Origin: Cubamyces lactineus
Taxonomy: Eukaryota > Basidiomycota > Agaricomycetes > Polyporales > Polyporaceae
NCBI GenBank assembly: GCA_022376465.1
Contig: JACDTU010000019.1
Span: 124,001-188,000, forward strand
Direction of reading: 5' to 3'
Length of the DNA: 64,000 bases
In this document: positions 55,131-64,000 of the stretch, in pieces
Layout of the letters: every line of letters begins with the position of its first letter
Numbering within the stretch: the stretch's first letter is position 1
Notes under the pieces: generated by a model
Database searches by the model: none
Seen by the model: the letters and a program-made list of their open reading frames with translations, nothing else
Told to the model about the DNA's origin: nothing
Made by a program: the position numbers and the translations under genes

Positions 55131-57545
55131 ATGGCCAACTACAGCTATGACGAGTCCGGCAACATGGCCGCTTACTTCGTCATCACTTTCCTCTCCATAT
55201 TCCTAATCCCCTACACCCTCTCACCCCTCTTCTCCACATCCAGTGCGTTCCCCTGCCGATCACCTGCTCGTCAACTAATCACGCCTTCCCAGAGCCGCAA
55301 TCCCTCCCTAGCTGCCAATGCCAGCAGTGCACCGCCCAGCGCGAACGTACCCGCAAGCGGGAGCAAGGCTCTCTCTTCTCTCCAAAGCTCAGGCGACGGT
55401 ATGATCCACCACAATCGTGTCCCCCCTCCGCCACCTAATCCTACGCGACTTCCAGAACCCTTATAATCATCGGCGGCTGGTCCATCGTCGCTTTCCTCGT
55501 TTACAAGGTCAAGCAAGCAGACAATGAAAACAAGGTCTATGATCCTTTTGAAATCCTCGGTATCAGCACTGTACGTCTCCCTACTTAAATCCCCGTTGAT
55601 TGGTCGGACCAACGCTTCGCGTCAGAGCGCGACCACCAAGGAGATCAAGTCTCATTACAAGAAGCTTTCTCGTAAATTGTACGTGCTGCCGACATGAGTC
55701 ATTTGCATGTGTTCATTATTCCCTTCTAGCCATCCGGACAAGGTCAAGCTTACCGTGAATGAGACCATGGAGGCCGTCGAGGCCAAGTTCGTCGAGATCA
55801 CAAAAGCTTACAAGGCGTACGTTACTCTCACATTCTGTATATACCATAACCTACATGATGCGTCAACAGTCTGACCGACGAGAATATCCGCAAGAACTGG
55901 GAGCTCTATGGTCATCCCGATGGTCGGCAGGAGATTTCCATGGGCATCGCTATCCCGCCTTGGGTTGTTGAGGCCCGCAACAACATTTGGGTCCTTGGCG
56001 CGTACGGTGTTCTCTTTGGCGGTGCACTCCCCGCCATAGTCGTATGTTTCACTCCAAGCATATAGCCTCTACCCACAGCAACTAACGGCCCACCCATCAG
56101 GGACGCTGGTGGTTCGGTAACAGAGAAAAGACCAAGGATGGCGTCCACACTCGCAGTGCCGCCGCCTTCTTCAAGGGTCTCACTGAGGAGTCCGGTGTCG
56201 ACGAGGTCGCCGGAGCCGTCGGAAAGGCTTACCGCTGGGAGATCGGCAACCGCAAAATCAGCAACCTTGACCCTGAGCTTTCTGTCATGGAGAGGCAGAT
56301 CAAGGAGAAAATCAACGGCAAGTGGGATGAGCTCATCAAGCTTGCTGGGGCAGCCCCCAAGGAAGCCGAGTCCCTCAGAAGAGCATTCATCCTACTGTAT
56401 GCGCACCTGCTTCGCGTCCCTGTCCTGCACCCGAGGCTGAAGAAAGGTACGGTCTAAATATCAATGTTTGTGGCGCGTTGCTGATAGGGACACAGAGTTG
56501 AATCCTGTACTTCTCCACACTCCCACACTCCTCAACGCGTTGCTCAACATCAGTATGGCACGCAATTGGCTGCTTCCCACGATGGTCGCCATGCGTTTGC
56601 ACGCCTGTCTCGCCCAGGCGATTCCTCCGACCCCATTGGACTTGAAAGCAGCTCAACTCCCAGGTATTGACCCCGTCGAAGCGGCATCGCTACCCAAATC
56701 TGAGGATTTCTCCGCTGCTATTGAACACCTTGCCAAGTCCGAGTCTTCTGCGCTTCCCGATGCCCAGAAGGCTCTTGAGCGTCTGGCGCACACGGAGATC
56801 GTCGACGCATCATTCAAAGTGATCGGCGAACGCTTCGTGACACCGAGCTCATTCGTGCACTTGCTCATCAAACTTCGTCTTACGCCCATAGCGAAGGACG
56901 GCACCTTTGTGCAGCTTCCGAAGCCCGAGACGAACGAGAAGCGGGACAACGAGTTCTTGAACAGCAAGAAAGACGTCGAGGACCTACCATCGGGCGAGTA
57001 CGTCAGTGGATATGCGCATGCGCCCTTGTGGCCTGCAGTAAGTTCTACACGATGCATACGTTCCAGACGCAGCAGCGACTGACTGTATGCACTAGAACCG
57101 CAAGCCCTCGTGGTGGATCGTCCTCGCAGATGTGAAGTCGAACAAGGTCGTCGTGCCGCCGATGAAAATCAGTGACATTCCCCTGGCAGACCCCGCGCGA
57201 GGGATCGACTACCGGTCGTACAAGATCCAATTTCAAGCGCCGCAGACGGTCGGGCTGTTTACGTGGAAGGTGTTCATCGTGAGCGACACGTTCGTCGGGG
57301 ACGAGGCGGCGCGGGACATCACGCTGAAGATCGACGACCCATCGGTGCTCGCGGCGGACGAGCAGGACGCGGAGGACGACATCTCGGAGCCGGAGGAGGA
57401 CTCGCTCGCGGGCCAGATGGCGCTCATGCGGGGCGGATCGGTGAAGAAGCGGGCAGACGAGGAGAGCGACGAGGAGAGCAGCACGGACGACGAGGAGCGG
57501 GACGGGGCGAAGGACGGGGACGATAGTAGTAGCGATAGCGACTAA
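55131..57545 (+). CDS. SEC63: ER translocation protein SEC63
   Basis: J-domain membrane protein that recruits Kar2/BiP to the Sec61 translocon in the ER. The start ATG gives MANYSYDESGNMAAYFVITF, running into the first membrane helix (FLSIFLIPYTLSPLF). A Cys-rich linker (SCQCQQCTAQRERTRKR) and the second helix (LIIIGGWSIVAFLVYKV) follow. The J domain reads DPFEILGISTSATTKEIKSH, with the essential HPD at 55731-55739 just after an intron. A third helix (NIWVLGAYGVLFGGALPAIV) precedes the Sec63/Brl domain (EVAGAVGKAYRWEIGNRK and later blocks up to KIQFQAPQTVGLFTWKVF). The tail is very acidic (EESDEESSTDDEERDGAKDG), as needed for Sec62 binding in yeast. About nine exons; complete in layout. Confidence 0.96.
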
Positions 57546-58417
57546 TCGTGTGTTGGGATACCCATTGTTGGTGATGGGTTTTGGGCAACGACGTTGTTGT
57601 ACATGGGTAGGGGCCGAGTCCGATGCCAAGATCTTTGGCCCGTCAGCAAGTCGAGCTAGGTGTGTCATGTTTGTTCGAAGTGCGGTTTGACTTCGTAGTC
57701 GGCGTCGTCGCTGACGTTCGTGCTGCAAACTGGCACCTAGTGCGGCTGTAGTTGGGCGCTCCGTCAGTGAGTGTCCTGCGACCTACAGCAACTGTTATAC
57801 ATCTATGCAGATGACTAATCTATCTGCGTCAAGGTTACAGGAAAAGATATCAGACGGTGTTGCGTTTCGTGTTTTCGTGTTGTCGAATGAGCTAATGAAA
57901 TGCACGAAACAGCTATGATGACACGGCCGCCTGTGTTACAGTGCGGCGGATGCGCTCCAGTACTCATTCGACAGAGTAACGGAGATTAGTAGACATCGAG
58001 TTTTCCGACAACGAGAAAGCTTGTGGGGGTATTGGAAGGATTGATGCTGTATCCCCCCTTCTGAAGAACGAGTTTGATATGTGACGTACGTCGGCTATGA
58101 ATGCATTAGAGTCCAGCACGTCAATGCCCCGTTGGGGGGGATAGCTCTCGCACCGGACGAGTCAAAGTCGACGGTGAGTCTTAAGTCATACTCGTGTGGC
58201 TCCTATATCTGCCACTCATAGCGCGCCCGGACCGGATCTAGCAGAGGCTTTCTCGAGCTAGGACCGACAAGACTGACACATATAGTCCACCTGGTAGGAA
58301 GTACGAGCGGTTGTCTCAGCGGGACGAGCATCTGGCGCACTTGTATGGGGTCAGAGTACAAGGCAGTTATAAAACAGCTTGCATTTCCCCTCTCCCCTCC
58401 ATATATCCTCGACAAGG
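57546..58417. other. Intergenic region between convergent SEC63 and P450
   Basis: 872 bases of 3' flanks. A G-run with CCCCGTTGGGGGGG lies near 58126. No gene is supported; open frames entering from the left are shadows of SEC63. Confidence 0.45.
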
Positions 58418-60627
58418 TCACGACTGTCTCGGCGTAAGCACGACCTTGAGCGCGGGCTTCTGGATGGTAAACCAGTCCTCAAGGCCGGCCTCGTACGTGC
58501 GCGGGTCATACGTGTCGCGCTCAGGGAAACGCATGTCGAAGCGCTGGACGAGGAGGCACACGAGCATGCGCATCTCTTGCAGCGCGAGACCGCGCCCGAC
58601 GCAGTTCGCGGGTCCGAAGGAGAAGGGGACGAATGCGGAGGGCGTGTGGGCGGTTGGTGAGGGTGCGGTGGGCGAAGCGGGGGAGGGTGAGGGGGAAGAA
58701 GATGGGGAGGGTGAGGAGAGCCAGCGGTCGGGGTAGAAAGACTCGGGGTGGGGAGAGAAGTATTTGGGGTCGCGGTGGAGGGAGTAGAAGTGCACGTAGG
58801 TAATGGTGCCTTCGGGGAGGTAACTGAAGGGTTGAAGGTGCATGAGTGGATGAAATGCAGGGGATGGAGGGTGGGACGTACTAAGGACCTGCGACGCGTC
58901 CGCCAGAGCCTTTGGGCACGCGCCGCTGACTGCCGTCAGGCACTACCGGAATGAGGCGAAGCGTCTCATTTCTGCAGTTGACGATATTGAGGCGGACATC
59001 CTTGCGAGTTATCAAAGGGGAAACTCACATGACCGCATTGAGAAAGGGCATGCTCGCGTGGTGCTTTGTGTCGAGCGGGTTCTCGCCCGGAGGGAAATAG
59101 TGGTCGACTTCGGCACGAAGGCGGGCGTAGACGGCGGGGTCGGAGAGAACAAAGTAGAAGAGGTTGGAGAGCGCGATAGAGGTGGTGTCAGAGCCGGCGA
59201 TCATGGCGAGCGTCCCATTCGAAACAGTTTCGCGGAAAGGCGGCGCGGAGGGTTCTGCGCCATCTTCATTGTTCTGTGCGTGGGAGCGACATGAGTATGA
59301 GAAAGCGACAAGGGAGGGGGAGCGTACGAGGTAGTAGAAGAGGTCGCGTGAGAGCGAACCGTTCTTGACGCGTTGAATTGCGAGGCCTACGCCTTGGCCG
59401 ACCATACGCTGGATGAGGCGGGCGAAAGATGGGATCCGGCGGAGGTAGAGCACGACCCATGGGATTTGGCCGATCACATGGAAGGACCTGTAATTGACGG
59501 ATGTGAGCGTGAGGTCGATCAAATAAGAGAAGAAGGGATCCATACGCCATGCCCTCGTTGAGGATGTGCCAGTTGCTTCCCTTGTCTCCGTTTTGAAGCA
59601 TCTCGGATCCTCCACCAAAGCTGGTCGCGGTAGCATCGCGTCAGTACGTGCCAATTACGGTATGGTTGAGGTGACTAACGCCATGTCGCTCATAAAGTCA
59701 TACCTGCCATTGAATCACGTTCAGCAACCTCCTTCCATGCTATGTTCAAGTGGACAGAACTCACGAAAAATAGCCGATCCACTTCCCGAGGTCGACCTCG
59801 CCCTTCTGCGCGGCGAGCCCCTCGTAGAGCATGTTCGCCCGCTTGACGATGATCTCTTCGTATCCCTTGAGCGCGGACGAGTTGAAGGCGCGGTTCCAGG
59901 GCTTGCGCCGCCGCGCGTGCTCGTGCGTGTTTGGTTCTGCGATGAGCGAGTTTTGATCGCTGAACGCCATCTTCGCATTGATCCATCCTATGAGTTAGAA
60001 GGAAGAGGTTAGAGTTAGTGGGTAGAAGAGTAATGTTAGGACGTACGAGGCCCTTTGGGAAGCGTGCTCACGGACGGGATCGCGTCCGCGTTACGTATGG
60101 AAATTTCATTGGGTCCTGCAGGTCGTGATGAGCTTAGAAGGATAGGGACGAAGTGGCAGGTGCACTGACCGGTCCTAACGATGTCCCCATAACGCTCATG
60201 AAGCTTCTTGACGAACTTGTGTTGTTTGCCAGTGCTCGCGATCCAGGTGAGGGGTAACTTAGAGACTTTGAGGTACAGAGGTCCTGGGTAACGCGCGAGG
60301 GGATGCCAGGGAGACAAGCGGTAGACTACGACGGAAAGAACGAGCGTGGTAAGGTATGTGCCAAAGGAAACAAGGATGGCCGAGAGGAGAGAAACATGGG
60401 CGTGGAGAAGATATGCGAAGATGGAGGGCGGAAGGAAGAGGAGAACGAGATGGACGGGGATACTGTCTGGCTCGAAGCGCTTGAAGATTTGGTGGGCAGT
60501 CTATGAGCAGACATTCATTCGCAGTCAGTGCCAATTTCTCTATAATCGAAGTAATAATGCTCACCAGACCAGAGGCGACCGCGCCGAGTAACAGGTCGCT
60601 GACGGCGAGCGAAGAGGCCGGCGGCAT
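58418..60627 (-). CDS. Cytochrome P450 monooxygenase
   Basis: Haem-thiolate monooxygenase, membrane bound; the substrate cannot be told. The start at 60627 gives MPPASSLAVSDLLLGAVASG. An exon with two more hydrophobic helices (PVHLVLLFLPPSIFAYLLHA; LVSFGTYLTTLVLSVVVYRL) follows, so the anchor has about three helices. PRP-like WHPLARYPGPLYLKVSKLP and helix-C WNRAFNSSALKGYEE come next. Helix I carries AGSDTTS, the ExxR motif is ETLR after an intron near 58990, and FYPDRW is the PERF-like site. The haem loop is FSFGPANCVGRGLA, with the thiolate Cys present. Between FYPDRW and the haem loop is an unusual Ser-Pro-rich insert (about 58640-58720). The tail is KPALKVVLTPRQS. It is a lone P450 with no obvious biosynthetic neighbours. 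Confidence 0.95.
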
Positions 60628-61547
60628 GATTTGGAGAGGATGAAAGGTAGAGAGTGTCGCGTGGGGTTTATATGAAGAGTGAAGAGAGGGGACCGGCTAA
60701 GAAAGCCGGAAGAGCGAAGGCTCGGACGCGAAGGCTAAGCATGACCAAGACGGAGAAAGCGGTTTGGAAGCCGAGGGGTCGACCATATCGGCCACCGCGT
60801 CGCGACGTTCTATCAGTAAGAATGAGCCAACCGGAAGCGCGGAAATGGATGCTAGGCCGGAGCTGAACAGTACACGCGCAGTTTGCCTCCTGTTGGACGG
60901 TGTGATCGTCAGGGACGCGTCCGACGGAATGTATCATCGCGCCGCGGGTGCGTACTTACTGGGACATGGGCACGCTGTAACAGGGTGCATGGCATTGGAG
61001 GCGCCAGAGAGGCGGAAAGAGGGGCGAACACAAGCTGCGTTTCTGATTCCAACTCTTACGAAGCTCTATATACGAACTTGCCGGCGGTACCGGCGCATGG
61101 CAGGCCGCATGGCTCTGGAGCTCGCAGTCCTGGGCGAATTTCACTGCAAAACATCGGTGTCGGAATACAGTGAGATTGCACTCAGGAGCTATTCGGAGAA
61201 GATGCCAATCTACAGAATAACTCGCGAACTACCGCGTCCTGTTAAGATGTACGACCGAGCAGATTCGAGTGTACATCAGGGTGACTGTCTGGCCTGAGAC
61301 GTTCCAAGGACGCTAGCGCTGTGCACGGAGTACAACCCAAGTGCGTGTGGTATTGGCCTGGGAAGGAGGACTTGGGCGACGATGATCATGACTCGTCTGA
61401 CCAGGTGCCGACTGACTTGTAGCCAGAGATGCTGCTGGTATCGAAGATGCAGAGCTTGAGAGTTCTCGGAAACACTAGCGCCGTCACGAGTCGGAAGACA
61501 GGAGGGTGGATTCGATGGGCATGGATTCGACGAGACGATCCAGCACT
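60628..61547. other. Gene-poor flank upstream of the P450
   Basis: About 0.9 kb. It holds the P450 promoter with a TATA box (listed separately). A 177-codon open frame on the + strand at 60764-61297 begins with TTG, not ATG, and matches nothing, so it is not called. Confidence 0.45.
60667..60672 (-). promoter_or_regulatory. TATA box of the P450 gene
   Basis: TATAAA on the minus strand (within CTTCATATAAACCCC), 40 bases upstream of the P450 start codon. Confidence 0.55.
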
Positions 61548-61567
61548 TGGTGGTATATATACCACCA
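61548..61567. repeat. 20-bp perfect palindrome
   Basis: TGGTGGTATATATACCACCA reads the same on both strands. It opens an AT-richer stretch of about 300 bases that contrasts with the GC-rich surroundings. Confidence 0.8.
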
Positions 61568-61811
61568 CTGTGTGACTGATACTTAGTGAAACCCGCCAGG
61601 AAGAAACTGGAGGTTTACCTAGTGAATTTCAAGATATTTATGGTGAATAGTCATCCATATAGAATATTTGGCGCTGGTGTATTTTCAGCCATTTACGCGG
61701 TACCTGAAGTCGCATTTTTCAACCTTATTTTGCTGTACTTCACCACCCTCGTGTGGCCGAGCAAAGCGATGACTACTCCCACTTTTTGTGTCGCTTTCAC
61801 CCTTCTATTAT

Positions 61812-61850
61812 GTAGTGAACATTTCCCAAATAGTCCTCCTAGTTCACTAC
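61812..61850. repeat. 9-bp inverted repeat, 21-base loop
   Basis: GTAGTGAAC at 61812-61820 pairs with GTTCACTAC at 61842-61850. Together with the palindrome at 61548 it brackets an AT-rich block that may be a miniature element remnant. Confidence 0.65.
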
Positions 61851-62906
61851 TTTTAACATAAAGGCCCGCCCGTAGCGGCTGCATTATAGCACTAGGTATG
61901 TATACATGAATATATACAACATGGTCTTAGTACTACAGGAGGGGGCGAGAACAGAGCGAAGGCGCGTGAGGTCCCGCGCGCGGTCCGAGAAAGCAGCCCA
62001 ATACACCAGTGAGTTGACCGACCACAGCCCGGCACATTACGCCGCACATAGCTCAATCCAACAGATGACGCGCGGCCGGATAGAGAACAAAGCATTCAGG
62101 GCTGTAGATTTAGACTCAGAGACTGACTGCTACAGTAACCAGGTGACCCGTAGTCGGCGCAGCGGCGATAAGACCAAGAGATGCCAGATCCAGCAAGACA
62201 AAGAGGATGAGTCAAGTAGCGAGCCCAGTTAATGTAGGCAAGATCAGAAACAGTTCGTTCAGAACAAACGAGACCGCTAGCAGGAGTGCAACAAAGAGAC
62301 GAAGAGAAGCAGAGACCAGGACCTGGTGACATGGGCGTTCACAAGATGTTCCCCACAAGACATACACGCCCAGCGTATCAGCCCATTGGACACATTCAAC
62401 TGCTGACGTACACCCAGTGCCGGAGGACGGAGGTTGCATTCACGAATCAATGCCAGTGGCCCAAGCAGCTCGAAATTCTGAAGCTTTAGCAACCGCAAAC
62501 AGGAGTAAAGGGTTGCCGAATCAGGCCAAGTTCGAGGGAAGACGTCACCCTGAAGCAAGTAGCCTTTGGCAAGCAGAGAGACGAGAGCGAACCGGGGAAC
62601 CCATGATGTTTAGCGAGTACAGACGGGTCTAGAGCACGAGCACTAGCAACGCCGAATAAGAGCGAGCAGGGCGACAGCAGCGAGAGGTGGCTTAAAGCGA
62701 TTGCAATGCGTGCGGGGGTTCGGGTGACGCAACAACGTCGACGGCGCGGGCGTAGTCGACGAACAGAACGAAGACAAGTCCAACAGCGACAACCGTTGCT
62801 AGCCGCTAGCGATATGTTATTTGACCGTGTTTGGTTTGAGGCTTAGAACGGTTGGGCGCTAGTTCGAATCGAAGCATTCGTACTTACTACTACAGTATTT
62901 GAGCGC
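61851..62906. other. Gene-poor interval
   Basis: About 1.05 kb without a supported gene. Short open frames lie on both strands. Base composition returns to GC-rich after the AT-rich block before it. It could be repeat-derived, but no transposase, integrase or reverse transcriptase motif is visible. Confidence 0.4.
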
Positions 62907-63080
62907 CAGGTGGAAAATGACCCCCAGGTGGAAAATGACCCCCAGGTGGAAAATGACCCCCAGGTGGAAAATGACCCCCAGGTGGAAAATGACCCCCAGG
63001 TGGAAAATGACCCCCAGGTGGAAAATGACCCCCAGGTGGAAAATGACCCCCAGGTGGAAAATGACCCCCAGGTGGAAAAT
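62907..63080 (+). repeat. 18-bp minisatellite, ten copies
   Basis: Ten units of CAGGTGGAAAATGACCCC start at 62907 and repeat every 18 bases to 63069. The first nine are identical, and the tenth breaks off after AAAAT at 63080. Because 18 is divisible by three and the unit has no stop, at least four frames stay open across it (for example repeated FPPGGH on the minus strand). These frames should not be taken as genes. Confidence 0.97.
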
Positions 63081-64000
63081 CACCAGCGCTGTCCTCCCTC
63101 ATGTAACGCGCCACTCGCGCACCCCGTGCAATGAAGCCATCGTGATAACATCGTGATACATGCTTGTGTTCCGATTCCCTCCTGCACATTGCAGTCTCGC
63201 CAATGAACAATATGTGTACTCTTCAATTGAGATCAGTGAATATAATCTGTTGATTCTTGAAAGCGCACTGCGGGAATTTCTCAATATATCCCTTATGGCG
63301 CAACACACACACCTGCACACTAAGAATGAACATGCGGGGAGAGCTGTACTTCGCGCTGCATGTAATATGAGTATCGCATGTAGGGGCGACGTCACGTGAT
63401 TGCTTCGGTCATTGCGCGAACATCAGTTGACAACGTTGAGCTGCCCAAAAGAGGCTCTTTGGTGGGCCAATGATGCGGTGAGGCCTTCTGCTGCCCGACT
63501 CAGTACATTCAGCGGAATGCAAGATGAATGGCCGGAGGTGTGCGGGGATATGTGACATCATCGTGACCTATGTGACCGCCTGCTTTACGCACAGTGTGCC
63601 CTTGGGAAGACACCAGGTCTTTGGGCCCATATGATTCTGAGCAACCCTACTGAAGTTTCGTGGACATGGACGTATTAGAAATGGAAATTATATTCAACTA
63701 TCTCTCTGTGACATCACGGCGCTTCGGGTTTTCCACCTGGCGGTCATCCCGAAAAATTGGGTGCCGCCAAGTTGTCCCCCTTCTTCCGTGTCCCGCCCAG
63801 CTATCTCCCTCGCGATATCAAAACTATACAACATTGAAGGTATATCACCGAAGCGCGACATAACAGGAAGACTGCACCGGGTCTTGCGTTTGCAGCGGAT
63901 CGCGCGAAAACCGCATTCCGTCTGACGGTCAAATACTGTACTGTACTTAACATGGTGAACCCAGAGGACGTCATTATCACTACAATTTTCAACACCCCCA
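63081..64000. other. Gene-poor right end
   Basis: About 0.9 kb with no supported gene. It holds an inverted single copy of the 18-bp unit at 63729-63747. Short repeats of ATCGTGATA (63139-63157) and TGTGAC (63550-63715) are scattered, and an E-box CACGTG lies near 63394. Confidence 0.45.
63729..63747 (-). repeat. Lone inverted copy of the 18-bp minisatellite unit
   Basis: TTTTCCACCTGGCGGTCAT matches the reverse complement of the junction of two units in the 62907-63080 array at 18 of 19 positions. It lies 648 bases past the array in opposite orientation. Confidence 0.7.

Noticed and set aside
57045..57728. 227-codon minus-strand frame
   Set aside because: Shadow of the SEC63 3' exons, with Arg/Leu-rich nonsense composition.
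8786..60627. A biosynthetic or RNA-processing gene cluster
   Set aside because: SPT4, RAI1, RPC1, nucleolin, MED10 and coilin all touch RNA, and one P450 is present. They are interspersed with unrelated genes on both strands and show no shared regulatory motif, so chance is the simpler view.
60764..61297. 177-codon + strand frame
   Set aside because: It begins with TTG rather than ATG, has no motif, and overlaps the P450 promoter with no supporting context.
62855..62880. AGTTCGAATC tRNA-like string just before the minisatellite
   Set aside because: Flanking bases do not form a T stem and no A box is found upstream.
62859..63210. Collagen-like FPPGGH or WKMTPR repeat proteins
   Set aside because: Produced by the 18-bp minisatellite in several frames at once. 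No start context or conserved flanks.

Overview
This is a stretch of nuclear chromosome from a filamentous basidiomycete fungus, most likely an Agaricomycete (wood-decay, polypore-like). The signs are very dense short introns of about 50-65 bases with GT(A/G)NGT donors, short intergenic spaces, high GC, and a typical fungal gene set (RIC8, class-3 lipase, S10 carboxypeptidase, three-helix-anchored P450, CPA2 antiporter). No genus can be named from the sequence alone. Reading frames were assembled by hand across introns. Where exon lengths were summed (SPT4, SCL1, MRS6, KGD4, lipase, antiporter, carboxypeptidase, phosphatase) the total is a multiple of three.

Layout. 0-8 kb: two tandem minus-strand paralogues of a large, intron-rich EF-hand/coiled-coil protein of unknown function. 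8.8-12.7 kb: BIG1-like (-) divergent from SPT4 (+), which converges on RAI1 (-). 13.0-16.5 kb: a third EF-hand paralogue. 17.7-21.0 kb: sn-1 diacylglycerol-lipase-like enzyme (+) converging on a UPF0303/HbpS-like protein (-). 21.4-28.2 kb: RNA polymerase III largest subunit (-) divergent from proteasome alpha1 (+), with a pair of telomere-like boxes between them. 28.9-33.9 kb: nucleolin-like protein (-) divergent from Rab escort protein (+), followed by the mitochondrial 2-oxoglutarate dehydrogenase adaptor KGD4 (+). 35.0-37.1 kb: secreted serine carboxypeptidase. 37.1-39.4 kb: non-coding or decayed DNA with a worn direct repeat. 39.4-40.1 kb: unknown 226-aa protein (-). 41.2-44.7 kb: cation/H+ antiporter and histidine phosphatase (+). 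45.0-49.1 kb: RIC8 and MED10 (-). 49.5-49.9 kb: a possible 61-aa gene with two 18-base exons (+). 50.4-52.5 kb: unknown 704-aa protein (+). 52.8-57.5 kb: coilin-like (-) divergent from SEC63 (+). 58.4-60.6 kb: cytochrome P450 (-). 60.6-64 kb: gene-free, with a perfect palindrome, a hairpin and an 18-bp minisatellite that has one inverted copy 650 bp away.

Most genes are unrelated housekeeping genes, so this is not a biosynthetic cluster or a mobile island. The parts least explained by known biology are the three-copy EF-hand family, which keeps a 21-base micro-exon and a W/N-rich motif, the tiny micro-exon gene at 49.5 kb, and the repeat-bearing right end.
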